Assembly: GCA_038230255.1 (NCBI GenBank) | Contig: JBBRNP010000004.1 | Location: 186,001-250,000 of the forward strand | Direction: 5' to 3' | Origin: AV40 sp038230255 | Lineage (GTDB): Bacteria > Verrucomicrobiota > Verrucomicrobiia > Chthoniobacterales > UBA10450 | Length of the DNA: 64,000 nucleotides | Part shown: piece by piece, positions 17,515 through 25,785 of the stretch | Position numbering within the stretch: position 1 is the stretch's first letter | How the letters are laid out: the number at the start of each line of letters is the position of its first letter | Program-made: the position numbers and the translations under genes | The notes under the pieces: model-generated | Seen by the model: the letters and a program-made list of their open reading frames with translations, nothing else | Told to the model about the DNA's origin: nothing | Databases searched by the model: none

Positions 17515-19656
17515 TTATGCCGTCTCGATTGGCTTCGGTCGCTGCCGACGGACCGGAGCGACTGCTTCGCCATCGGGGACAGTCGGCGTCGAGTAATATT
17601 CGGAGTACTGATAATAGTAATACTCCGGCAGCGAAGTATCGACGAAATTCAAAATGACTCCGGGAATATTGACTTGCCGATTGTAGAGACCCTCAAGCGC
17701 TTTCTTGGTGAGACGAGCAGAGGTGTAGGAAAGCCGAACGACAAAGATGGTAGCGTCGATTTTTGGCGCGAGACTTGTCGTGTCGTCCGCCGCCAAAATG
17801 GGCGAACTGTCGATGATGACGTAATCGTAATGCTGATAGATTTCCTTTAAGAGCGCTTCAGTTGAATCACGCAGAAGGTGTTCGCTTGGCTGAGACAAGG
17901 TCTTCCCTCGCGGTAAAACGAAAAGTGTGGGAACGGCCGTTGGCACCACGACTTCCTGCCAGTTTACTTCCCCTTTCAGAACTTCGGAGAAACCAATCTT
18001 TGAGGAAATTCCGAATGCCTCGCGCAATGCGCCGCGGCGGAGATCGCAATCAATCAATAACGTGCGTGCCCCAGAGAGGGCCATGGTAATGGCAAGATTA
18101 GCGGACACAGTCGACTTGCCTTCACTCGGAACTGCGCTCGTAATCAAAAAGCTTTTTGGCCGCGGGCCCTCATAAGGCATGAAGAAGATGGACGAGCGAA
18201 TATTTCGATACGACTCGGCGAACACATGCCGCGCATCATCCGGTTGGAGCAAATCCACTTTCCCCTTGGTTTTTTCCTTTGGAATTTGCCCAAGAATGTT
18301 CTCGGAAAAGTGATGCTGAAATTCGCTGAACGAAGCCATCCGATCGTCAATGCGATCAAGCAGAACAAGAATCGCCAGGCCCGCGAGCGCCCCAATGCCG
18401 AAGCCGATGAGCAAACTCTTGATCAACCCGGGCCGGACCGACAACGGAGCAGTGGCCATTTCCATGATTGAAACTTGATCTTCCCCGCCCACGACTTGGG
18501 AGACGTCAATTTCCTTCAGGTTGTTGGTCAGACGATCGTACAACGTTTTCAGGCGATCGACTTTCCCTTTGATCCGATTGAATTGGGCAAGCCGCTGACT
18601 GAGGTCGAGGGCCTTGGCCTCCCATTCCTTGACGTTGGACTGGAGGTTTTCCATCTGCTTGCCGATCGATTCGCGGCGTGTTTTTAATTTCTCCAGAGTG
18701 TCGGCGCGAAAGAGCCCGATCAACTTGTCCTGCTTCGTGATTTCATCATTGAGTTTGAGAATCTTCGGGTGATGTGGTCGCAGATCTTTGGCGAGTGTTT
18801 CACGCTCCGCCTTAAGAAGCTGGATCTGTTGCTTCGCCTTCAAGTAATCGGCCTCCGGACCGACGTCCGAAAACGGCAGGCCCTGATTGTCAGAGCCTTG
18901 ACCGGTGCTCGTATCGGTCTTGCTTTGCGCGCGGTCGAGGTTTTGGTCGAGGTCAAGTAAGTTGAGCAAGTCGTACTCCGTTTTGAGTGAAGCGTATTGC
19001 TGATTCAGTTTGACCAGATATTGGGCAGCGCTGTTCCCCTGTTCTTGGATGAAGCCGATGTTGTTTTGCTTCTGGAACTCAAGCATTTCGTCTTCGCTGT
19101 TACGCAAATCCTTTTCGACCTGAATCAGCTGCTCGGTAATGCCGGTGGTAACTTCGTGACCGCGGTCCTCACGCATGCCTCGTTTGAAATCGAGATACTT
19201 TTGCATGGCCGCATTCAAATAGGCCTGGGTGTACTCGGGCGCGCTGCCAACAGCGGAAAGATCGAAAATGGAGGTCCGCGGCTTCTGGAGGACAAATATT
19301 TCCACCGGGACCGGCTGTAACTCGGGATGCGCGGAGCGAACCAGCGACTCCGCGCTATGCCGTACCTCCGCGCTCTGCATCATCTGAATCTGCGTGCCAT
19401 AGAAATTCACGGCGTCCTCGCTGTAAACCGCGCCTTGGGCAATGTTCAACTTGCCCGCAAGCATCATCTTGCTGGTGGACTGAAATGACGGCGGCGTTTG
19501 ATAAATTAAGAAAGCTTCAACAAACAGCCCGAGGCAGATAGTTAACACCGGAATCCACCAACGCCGCAGAAAGAGAGACTTGTAGCGGTGCAGCCGAGTG
19601 ACAAAGGCGGCAGACCACGAAGTAGAAAGATTTTTGCCGGCTGTCACGAGCTGCAT
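17515..19656 (-). CDS. Wzc-like polysaccharide co-polymerase / BY-type tyrosine kinase
   Basis: A 713-residue inner-membrane protein. An N-terminal Wzz region (first TM about residues 33-53, WIPVLTICLGLFVEAFLIY), a long periplasmic coiled-coil section (~190-390, including KAKQQIQLLKAERETLAKDL) and a second TM (~415-435, KSLLIGFGIGALAGLAILVL) lead to a cytoplasmic kinase. That has Walker A (SAVPSEGKSTVSANLA), Walker A' (RTLLIDCDLRRG) and Walker B (YVIIDSSPILAADDT). The tail has a Tyr cluster (LPEYYYYQYSEYYSTP), the autophosphorylation site of bacterial tyrosine kinases, followed by a basic end. It sets chain length and cycles with the Wza-like exporter immediately upstream. Kinase and co-polymerase are fused, as in proteobacterial Wzc. 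Confidence 0.95.
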   Translation of the reverse strand: MQLVTAGKNLSTSWSAAFVTRLHRYKSLFLRRWWIPVLTICLGLFVEAFLIYQTPPSFQSTSKMMLAGKLNIAQGAVYSEDAVNFYGTQIQMMQSAEVRHSAESLVRSAHPELQPVPVEIFVLQKPRTSIFDLSAVGSAPEYTQAYLNAAMQKYLDFKRGMREDRGHEVTTGITEQLIQVEKDLRNSEDEMLEFQKQNNIGFIQEQGNSAAQYLVKLNQQYASLKTEYDLLNLLDLDQNLDRAQSKTDTSTGQGSDNQGLPFSDVGPEADYLKAKQQIQLLKAERETLAKDLRPHHPKILKLNDEITKQDKLIGLFRADTLEKLKTRRESIGKQMENLQSNVKEWEAKALDLSQRLAQFNRIKGKVDRLKTLYDRLTNNLKEIDVSQVVGGEDQVSIMEMATAPLSVRPGLIKSLLIGFGIGALAGLAILVLLDRIDDRMASFSEFQHHFSENILGQIPKEKTKGKVDLLQPDDARHVFAESYRNIRSSIFFMPYEGPRPKSFLITSAVPSEGKSTVSANLAITMALSGARTLLIDCDLRRGALREAFGISSKIGFSEVLKGEVNWQEVVVPTAVPTLFVLPRGKTLSQPSEHLLRDSTEALLKEIYQHYDYVIIDSSPILAADDTTSLAPKIDATIFVVRLSYTSARLTKKALEGLYNRQVNIPGVILNFVDTSLPEYYYYQYSEYYSTPTVPDGEAVAPVRRQRPKPIETA

Positions 19657-19657
19657 A

Positions 19658-20344
19658 TCACATGTTGATCAGACGCTGCGGCACGTAGATCTGGTCGTCG
19701 GGTCCAAGTTCCAAGTCTTCGTCAGTATGTCCTTCTTCGATGACGCGCTTAAGATCGACAGTGGACTCCTGACCGGTCTTCCGAGTTAGCTTCACCTTCC
19801 GCTTATTGGCGAAGTCCCCGAATCCGCCGGCTCTAATAACCGCTTTGCTCACCGTGTAACTTTCGTCCGGTGGAATCTCCTGCGGTCCCTGAACTTTAAC
19901 TGAGCCGTAGACATAAATCCTGCCGCGGGATTTTTCACTGACCCGGTCTACCGCCAGGATTACTGTCGCGTGATAATAATATTCTTTTTCGAGCAGCGAT
20001 TTAATCGTGTAAGCAAGTTCTTTGCACGATTTACCGCGAGCGGGCACGAGTCCGACGTAAGGGACCTCTAGTTCGCCGTTATCGTTGACGCGTAATCGCT
20101 GGGAATCGTTATCCCGATCTTCGACCACTCTGAAGCTAATGTAGTCGTTTGATCCGAGTTTCTTTTTGTCATCCAGCACAGCCATCGAGTTTGTCCGCAT
20201 TACTGTGCTAGTCGCCGTTGAGGGCCCATCGGAGGAAGGCGGCTTTGGTGTGGCGGGCGGTGGGCTGTTCGGATCCTGAGCAAACATTAAGTCGGTCGTA
20301 AAGATGCAGACAGCACCGACCAATGCGTACAACCAGACTCTCAT
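19658..20344 (-). CDS. Wza-like polysaccharide export protein
   Basis: A periplasmic/outer-membrane export protein of 228 residues from ATG 20344. A GTG 12 nt upstream in the same frame is possible, but the ATG follows a G-rich Shine-Dalgarno (GGGGGG) at good distance. A signal peptide ends LMFAQD (cleavage likely after MFA); no convincing lipobox is present, unlike E. coli Wza. A Pro/Ser/Thr linker is followed by a Poly_export domain (NDYISFRVVEDRD, LEVPYVGLVPARGKSCKEL) and an SLBB-like repeat (GRIYVYGSVKVQGPQEIP, RAGGFGDFANKRKVKLTR), ending DLELGPDDQIYVPQRLI. It is shorter than Wza because it has a single SLBB repeat. Confidence 0.92.
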   Translation of the reverse strand: MRVWLYALVGAVCIFTTDLMFAQDPNSPPPATPKPPSSDGPSTATSTVMRTNSMAVLDDKKKLGSNDYISFRVVEDRDNDSQRLRVNDNGELEVPYVGLVPARGKSCKELAYTIKSLLEKEYYYHATVILAVDRVSEKSRGRIYVYGSVKVQGPQEIPPDESYTVSKAVIRAGGFGDFANKRKVKLTRKTGQESTVDLKRVIEEGHTDEDLELGPDDQIYVPQRLINM

Positions 20345-20375
20345 GTTACCCCCCACTTTACCCCCTTTAAGCTTT

Positions 20376-21716
20376 TTAGAAACTGTATGTGCCGTCGACA
20401 GAAACGCGGTTTTGATTGTAATCGCGCAAAAGCAAATTGGAGTCTTTGCTCGTGCCTTGATAGCGCACTCCCAGCGTGACGTGGGGTGTCAACTGGTAGC
20501 CGAGAGTAATCGCGCCGCCGATGCGATGGAAATGTTCTGGGGTGCCGAGTGGAACTGGACTGAAAAGGCCCGCGAACCCGCCGGACTCTTTTGCGTCTTC
20601 ATAGAAAAACTCTGTCGAGAGGAGAGTGTTGCGAATCAGGTTCCAGGTCAGCGTATGCCGAACGTAATTGAGAGTGATGTAGTTTGAGTTTACACCCAGC
20701 TGAGTTTCGTGACCGGCACTGACAGTCTGGCTGAGAGTGGCGTTGATCCGATGGGCAATCAATCCATTAACATAATAATCCTTCAAATCTTGCTTATCTG
20801 GGACGATAAAAGTAAGGGGACCGAAGGCGAACGTAACAAAGTTGTGATCGAAATCGATCCACTGATAACCGCCGGCCCCGCGGATCTTCAGATTATTGGT
20901 TAACTCCAACTCGACGAATCCACCCACGCTGTAATCTTTGTTATCGTTAAGGACACTTTGATCAAATCTAGTGAAGACAACATTTCCTTCCGCACCAACT
21001 GTAATTGTCGGGTTAACGATAAAAGCAGCTGAACCGTTGAAGATTTCCGAATTGCGATCCAAATAATCGAAAGCGGAAGTGGTCGAAACGAAATTGTAGT
21101 GATCGTAACCTACTTGGAAAAGCAGCTTGTTCAGGTCCCAGAGCACGGAAACGCCGGCGGTATTCTCAAACCGGCCATAATCTCGCACATTGCTCAACGC
21201 ACCCTCTTGAATCGGGTCCTGTTGCAGCTGCATCCGGTCGTGGAGGTTGATGCGGAAATCACCGACGAAAATGTCAAAGGCGATCTGCGACTTGGGCGCG
21301 ATCAAAATGGTGTCCGTATTGTAATTCGAATGATCGAGGTAGAAGGAGTATCCCACTCCGAGATCCAGACGCAGGGTATTCAGCTGGGTAACCGGCCAAA
21401 TCATGTCGAGGGTCAGGTTTGGCGTGACGATAAAATCATCCTGCTCGTTTACTTCGGCGTAGGTGACGTTGTCGTTGTACTCCAGGCCGACGCTCGCGCC
21501 GACTCGAAACCGCATCGGTCCGAGCAGCAAATTATATGGAATGCGCGAAACATCCTGCTGTCTGGCATCGGACGCCGCCTGACCTGCTAAGGATGGACGG
21601 ATCGCGTCCTGGGCAAAAATATCTCCGATGCCGATTGTCATCGACATCACGAACAAAAGCGCGAGTGATTTCCGAAACTGATCGCGATGTAAGGAGATAG
21701 CACGACGACGACTCAT
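20376..21716 (-). CDS. Outer-membrane beta-barrel protein of the exopolysaccharide locus
   Basis: A 446-residue secreted protein. After a long n-region (MSRRRAISLHRDQFRKS) a hydrophobic signal core ends DIFAQDA. The mature part alternates hydrophobic and polar residues over many strands (FRVGASVGLEYNDNVTYAEV, LDLGVGYSFYL, KIRGAGGYQWIDFDHNF) and ends with the barrel-type C-terminal aromatic SVDGTYSF. This is typical of the outer-membrane barrels in exopolysaccharide operons that provide the exit channel or anchor it. It is the first gene of the minus-strand operon, and the operon promoter should lie in the 300 bp upstream (21717-22020). Confidence 0.85.
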   Translation of the reverse strand: MSRRRAISLHRDQFRKSLALLFVMSMTIGIGDIFAQDAIRPSLAGQAASDARQQDVSRIPYNLLLGPMRFRVGASVGLEYNDNVTYAEVNEQDDFIVTPNLTLDMIWPVTQLNTLRLDLGVGYSFYLDHSNYNTDTILIAPKSQIAFDIFVGDFRINLHDRMQLQQDPIQEGALSNVRDYGRFENTAGVSVLWDLNKLLFQVGYDHYNFVSTTSAFDYLDRNSEIFNGSAAFIVNPTITVGAEGNVVFTRFDQSVLNDNKDYSVGGFVELELTNNLKIRGAGGYQWIDFDHNFVTFAFGPLTFIVPDKQDLKDYYVNGLIAHRINATLSQTVSAGHETQLGVNSNYITLNYVRHTLTWNLIRNTLLSTEFFYEDAKESGGFAGLFSPVPLGTPEHFHRIGGAITLGYQLTPHVTLGVRYQGTSKDSNLLLRDYNQNRVSVDGTYSF

Positions 21717-21849
21717 AGGCAGGTGATCAGATTAAGGTTTAAGCAGGTGTAGTACCACTGTCAGTAATTCACAAATCACAAGCCGGTAGAGCAGATCCGC
21801 TCGAAATGCCGTTTCGGTTCAAGATCGTGATTTCCTTCTCTAGTTATCT

Positions 21850-21966
21850 GTTTCTCGGGAGGTCTCTTTTACGAGAAAACGCTCCTCCGAGGCAAGCGAA
21901 ATCGGAGGAATCTTTTTTCAGAGTTTCATGGAAAATACCGCTGCCGGGAGGCCTGATGCCACCGGC
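21850..21966 (+). promoter_or_regulatory. Structured leader with terminator-like hairpin, upstream of the secreted-protein gene
   Basis: The 304-bp gap 21717-22020 holds no gene. Read on the plus strand it contains three stem-loops. TTTCTCG pairs with CGAGAAA (about 21850-21878). TCCTCCGA (21883-21890) pairs perfectly with TCGGAGGA (21902-21909) and is followed by TCTTTTTT (21911-21918), which looks like an intrinsic terminator. GCCGG (21943-21947) pairs with CCGGC (21962-21966). The terminator-like hairpin lies about 100 nt before the ATG at 22021, which fits an attenuator or riboswitch expression platform, or the end of a small RNA. No known aptamer was recognised. The minus-strand operon promoter must share this gap. 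Confidence 0.35.
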
Positions 21967-22020
21967 GTGTTTACCTGGGAAATTTTCTCACTTGGCCCGT
22001 TCTAAGCTGGTATTGCTCGC

Positions 22021-22671
22021 ATGCATTTCGGTTCGTGGCGAATTAAACACCGTTTGGCCAAGGTTTTCGGACGTCTTTGCGCATTGGCTCTCGTGGGATT
22101 TCTCGCCGCCAACAGCTTCTGCGATGCAGGCAATAGGACAAAGAACAGCACGCAAATCGAATATATCGCGCCGGACGGACAATTTTCTTCCCTGACCGCG
22201 GCTCATACCGCTCGTCATAAATCGGCCGCCGCGTTCGTCGATGATGACACCATCAGCTGTGTCCTAAAAGAAGGCGAAACGACGTTCATTATCGCACTGC
22301 CAAACAACGCGTCCCGGGACCGTTTCACGTTTCTAAATGAAAACGCTGCCGCCTGCGGCGAACTTCGCATTGCCGTTTCTGATGCAGCGCTTCCGGCGGA
22401 TAGTCCGAAATGGACCGAAGTCGACGGGATCGTGCCCTTTGCTCACAAGCGTCTTTTTAAATTGTCGATGTTGGGCGTAGAGACAAAATTCGTGCGGCTC
22501 TCCTTCAAGGTCGATGGACAGCGGCAGGATTCCGCGAAAATCTCGCGTCCGTTCCAAACGTCCGTCCTGACGGCGACGATCAATTCACGCTTTACTAGTT
22601 TGCAACAACCCGGCCGCGATTTCAGCGTCGCCACAGTTTCGGTGGCGGCGTTACCGGCCCAACAGAAATAG
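22021..22671 (+). CDS. Secreted protein of unknown function
   Basis: A 216-residue protein with a basic n-region and hydrophobic signal core (VFGRLCALALVGFLAANSF), probably cleaved near FCDAG. The mature part is beta-rich: GETTFIIALPNNASRDRFTF, LRIAVSDAALP and FVRLSFKVDG resemble the sandwich strands of discoidin-like domains, where a similar order (deviation from expected values, SD-type turn, VRLxF) occurs, but identity is too low to call the family. It is monocistronic between the divergent polysaccharide operon and the histidine kinase and follows the structured leader described at 21850-21966. Confidence 0.72.
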   Translation: MHFGSWRIKHRLAKVFGRLCALALVGFLAANSFCDAGNRTKNSTQIEYIAPDGQFSSLTAAHTARHKSAAAFVDDDTISCVLKEGETTFIIALPNNASRDRFTFLNENAAACGELRIAVSDAALPADSPKWTEVDGIVPFAHKRLFKLSMLGVETKFVRLSFKVDGQRQDSAKISRPFQTSVLTATINSRFTSLQQPGRDFSVATVSVAALPAQQK

Positions 22672-22783
22672 ATAATTCTTCACCGAAACGCGCTTCGAAA
22701 AATGAACGCGAGTGAACTCAAGAACAGAAATCTTAGAGGCATGGAACTAGCTTTTAAAAACGCGGGCTCGGTTGTTGTGACGC

Positions 22784-24460
22784 ATGCGATTGGACGAAGA
22801 GAAACAGATGTCGAAAACGCCGCTCCAATCGCCTTTGCTGGATCGGTTCGTCCCAACTCATCTCGAGCAAAGCTCTGATGAAGGCAAAACAACTCACGCC
22901 CACGTCCAAAATCATTCGGCGTCACGCGATGATTATTTTGCGATTGTTGCCCGGGCTACGAATGATGCAGTTCGGGATTGGGATGTAAAAAGCGACAGGC
23001 TCTCATGGCCACAGGGTCTGCAATCTCTCGCCGGCTACGACGCATCATCCTCTGAGTGCCAAGACATTGGTTTCTGGCAAAAGAATCTTCACCCCGGTGA
23101 TCGCGCCCGCGTTGGCCCTTCGATTCGCGACGCGTTAATCAGCTCGTCCGATCATTGGAGTGGCGAATACCGCTTTCGTCGCGCCGACGGAACTTATATT
23201 AATGTCCTTGAGCGCGCGTTGCTTTTGCGAGGAGCCGACGGTACCGCCGAGCATTTCGTCGGCTCGCTCATGGACGTCACCGCGCGCAAGCAACTCCAAG
23301 ACCAACTCTGTCGTTCGCAAAAAATGGAAGCGTTCGGGCAGCTGGCCGCCGGCGTCGCGCACGATTTCAATAATTTTCTCACTACCATTCTCGGTTACGG
23401 CGATTTGCTGCTCCACGAACGCCAGATCAAAGGAACCCTCGCCGATCACGTCGCCGAAATTCGCGCCGCGGCGGGTCGCGCGTCCGCTTTGACTCAGCAG
23501 CTTCTCGCTTTCAGTCGCAGACAACCACGCGAAGCCGTGATCGTGGAAGTCAATTCCATCATCACAAATCTCGAACGCTCATTGCTTCGGCTCATCGGCG
23601 AAAATATTTCCGTGGTCTGCCACTTCCATCACGAAAAGGAAGGCGCGCATATCAAGGCAGATCCAAGCCAGATTAGCCAAATCATTCTCAATCTGGCGGT
23701 GAACGCACGCGACGCGATGCCGAGAGGCGGCCAGCTCACGCTCGAAACCGCGATTGTCGATCTGACCAATGAAACGGAATCGCCTTTTGACCGCGACGAT
23801 TTTGTTCCCGGTCATTATGTTTTAATTAAGATTGCCGACACTGGCGCTGGCATGAGCGAAGAGGTCAAAGCCCATCTTTTCGAGCCATTCTTCACGACTA
23901 AAGCCGATGATGGTAAAAGTGGCCTCGGCCTCGCAACTTGTTACGGCATTGTCCATCAAAGCGGCGGACATCTGCGCGTGGAGAGCGAGCCAGGCAAAGG
24001 CACCGTCGTCCAAATTTATCTCCCACGCGTGTCAGCGCCGGCGCCGCCTTCCTACAAGAAGCCGAGCGGCAGGAAACCGCGCGGCGGCACTGAAACCATT
24101 CTTGTTCTCGAAGACGACATCAGCGTTCGGCATATGTCCGTGCGGATGTTGCGTGGACTCGGTTACGAAGTGATCGAAGCAGCCAATGGAGCGGATGCTC
24201 AGCGTTTGCTCAGTGAAAATGGCGGACGAAAGATGGATCTTCTCCTGACCGATCTGGTAATGCCGCAAACGAGCGGACGCCGCTTTGCCGATTCAATGCG
24301 TGTGGCTCATCCTAATATCAAAGTTCTCTTCATCTCCGGATATCTCGAAGAATCGCTTCAACCGAGTGATCGATGTGAACCGGGAATGTTTTTCCTGCCT
24401 AAGCCGTTCGACTCTGAACAACTGGCCGCCAAGGTTCGCGAAGCACTCGACGGTAGCTAG
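22784..24460 (+). CDS. Soluble hybrid histidine kinase (PAS-HisKA-HATPase-REC)
   Basis: A 558-residue sensor kinase with no membrane helices. A PAS/PAC domain spans about residues 45-165 (DWDVKSDRLSWPQGLQSLAG, FRRADGTYINV). The H-box is GQLAAGVAHDFNNFLTTILG with the phospho-accepting His. ATP-binding boxes follow: N (ILNLAVNARDAMPRGG), G1 (DTGAGMSEEVKAHLFEPFF) and G2 (GLGLATCYGIVHQSGG). The C-terminal receiver (about 430-555) starts ILVLEDDISVRHM and has the acceptor Asp in LLLTDLVMP and the Lys in FLPKPFDSEQL. With a cytoplasmic PAS and attached receiver it probably senses an intracellular signal and passes phosphate to a partner encoded elsewhere. A second ATG at 22808 (MSKTPL) is an alternative start. 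Confidence 0.94.
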   Translation: MRLDEEKQMSKTPLQSPLLDRFVPTHLEQSSDEGKTTHAHVQNHSASRDDYFAIVARATNDAVRDWDVKSDRLSWPQGLQSLAGYDASSSECQDIGFWQKNLHPGDRARVGPSIRDALISSSDHWSGEYRFRRADGTYINVLERALLLRGADGTAEHFVGSLMDVTARKQLQDQLCRSQKMEAFGQLAAGVAHDFNNFLTTILGYGDLLLHERQIKGTLADHVAEIRAAAGRASALTQQLLAFSRRQPREAVIVEVNSIITNLERSLLRLIGENISVVCHFHHEKEGAHIKADPSQISQIILNLAVNARDAMPRGGQLTLETAIVDLTNETESPFDRDDFVPGHYVLIKIADTGAGMSEEVKAHLFEPFFTTKADDGKSGLGLATCYGIVHQSGGHLRVESEPGKGTVVQIYLPRVSAPAPPSYKKPSGRKPRGGTETILVLEDDISVRHMSVRMLRGLGYEVIEAANGADAQRLLSENGGRKMDLLLTDLVMPQTSGRRFADSMRVAHPNIKVLFISGYLEESLQPSDRCEPGMFFLPKPFDSEQLAAKVREALDGS

Positions 24461-24484
24461 TCGATCTTGTTGATTGTCGATCTT
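24460..24484 (+). repeat. Two head-to-tail copies of the GTCGATCTT word between kinase and ilvA
   Basis: The intergenic stretch after the kinase stop contains GTCGATCTT at 24460-24468 and again at 24476-24484, 16 bp apart and in the same orientation. This is the tightest pair of a word that occurs 34 times in the window. Because it lies outside coding sequence, the enrichment cannot be explained by the Val-Asp-Leu codons it spells in some genes. Confidence 0.7.
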
Positions 24485-24503
24485 GCGCCCACATTGGCGG
24501 GGC

Positions 24504-25715
24504 GTGATCACGTTCAAAGACATCGAAGCCGCGCGCGATCGCATCGCTGGGGCCGTTTTTTATTCGCCTTGCCTGCCATCCATTCCGCTCAGCGATGTCA
24601 CCGGGATGCAAATTTTCTGCAAGCTCGACAATTTGCAGCGGACCGGAAGCTTTAAAGAACGCGGTGCGCGCAACGCCCTCGCCCAGCTTTCAGTCGACCA
24701 AAAAAAACGCGGCGTGATCGCTGCTTCCGCTGGGAACCACGCCCAGGCGCTCGCTTATCAAGGAAAGTTACTCGGCATTCCGGCGACCGTGGTGATGCCG
24801 CAGTACGCGCCGCTCATCAAAGTAAGCAATTGCCAGATGCTCGGCGCGAACGTCCTTTTGCATGGCAAAGATTTTGCGGAAGCAAAAGCGCAGGCGGATA
24901 AGATCGCGGCCGAAAAAGGCCTCGCATACATCGACGGCTTTGACGATCCCGCCATCATCGCCGGCCAGGGCACGATGGGAATCGAGATCATCGATCAAGT
25001 CAAAGACGTCGATGCGGTAATCGTTCCGGTCGGCGGCTCCGGTTTGATCGCCGGTGTTTCGTTGGCCGTCAAAAGTTTGCGGCCGCAAACGAAAGTTATC
25101 GCGGTCGAAGCGGAGAACGTCGCCAGTTTTTCCGCAGCACTGGAGGCAAGCAAACCGACCAAAATCGCATTGCACCCGACCCTAGCGGACGGTCTCGCCA
25201 TTCCGCAAGTTGGCACGAATGCGTTTGCGATTGCGCGGGAACATGTCGATCAAGCGGTCACAGTCACTGAAGAACAAATCGCGATCGCAATTCTCCGATT
25301 GATTGAGCTTCAGAAAACGGTGGTAGAAGGTGCGGCCGCCACGCCCCTGGCTGCTGTGCTGTCCGGAAAGCTGTCAGATCTCGCGGGTAAACGAATCGTT
25401 CTTCTTTTATGCGGTGGGAACATCGACCCGAATATTCTCAGCCGTGTGATTGAGCGCGGCTTAGTCGCCGACGGACGCTTGTGCCGATTCACTGCAGTCA
25501 TCAGCGATCGTCCCGGCGGACTGGCCGATCTCACCAAACAAATTGCAGCAACCGGCGCGAGTATCAAAGAAGTGGTGCACGACCGCGCCTTCGCCAGTTC
25601 GGATGTTTCAACCGTCAGCGTGCTTTGCACCGTTGAGACACGGAACCAAGAGCATTTTGCGCAACTTCGGGCACACCTGAAATCCCAGGGCGTCGGAACC
25701 TACGATACGAAATAA
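24504..25715 (+). CDS. ilvA: Threonine ammonia-lyase (threonine deaminase)
   Basis: PLP enzyme converting L-threonine to 2-oxobutanoate and ammonia, the first committed step of isoleucine synthesis. The PLP lysine lies in NLQRTGSFKERGARNAL, the substrate-binding stretch is ASAGNHAQALAY, and the phosphate-binding loop is PVGGSGLIAG. A C-terminal ACT domain starts RFTAVISDRPGGLADLTK, as in the TdcB/short IlvA type. The open frame begins at a TTG at 24474, but a GTG at 24504 starts MITFKDIEAARDRI, which matches the usual N-terminus of this family, so 403 residues is preferred. It follows the histidine kinase with no operon partner of the branched-chain pathway nearby. Confidence 0.95.
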   Translation: MITFKDIEAARDRIAGAVFYSPCLPSIPLSDVTGMQIFCKLDNLQRTGSFKERGARNALAQLSVDQKKRGVIAASAGNHAQALAYQGKLLGIPATVVMPQYAPLIKVSNCQMLGANVLLHGKDFAEAKAQADKIAAEKGLAYIDGFDDPAIIAGQGTMGIEIIDQVKDVDAVIVPVGGSGLIAGVSLAVKSLRPQTKVIAVEAENVASFSAALEASKPTKIALHPTLADGLAIPQVGTNAFAIAREHVDQAVTVTEEQIAIAILRLIELQKTVVEGAAATPLAAVLSGKLSDLAGKRIVLLLCGGNIDPNILSRVIERGLVADGRLCRFTAVISDRPGGLADLTKQIAATGASIKEVVHDRAFASSDVSTVSVLCTVETRNQEHFAQLRAHLKSQGVGTYDTK

Positions 25716-25785
25716 ATCTTCTGTGGCGGCAATCAACGACCAGCGTCCCACATTGAAAAGTTAGTCGCGTTCCGTAACCTGTCGG

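Noticed and set aside
21880..21970. c-di-GMP (GEMM) or other known riboswitch
   Set aside because: GGCAAGCGAAA in the loop is reminiscent, but the conserved core and tetraloop receptor of GEMM are missing.
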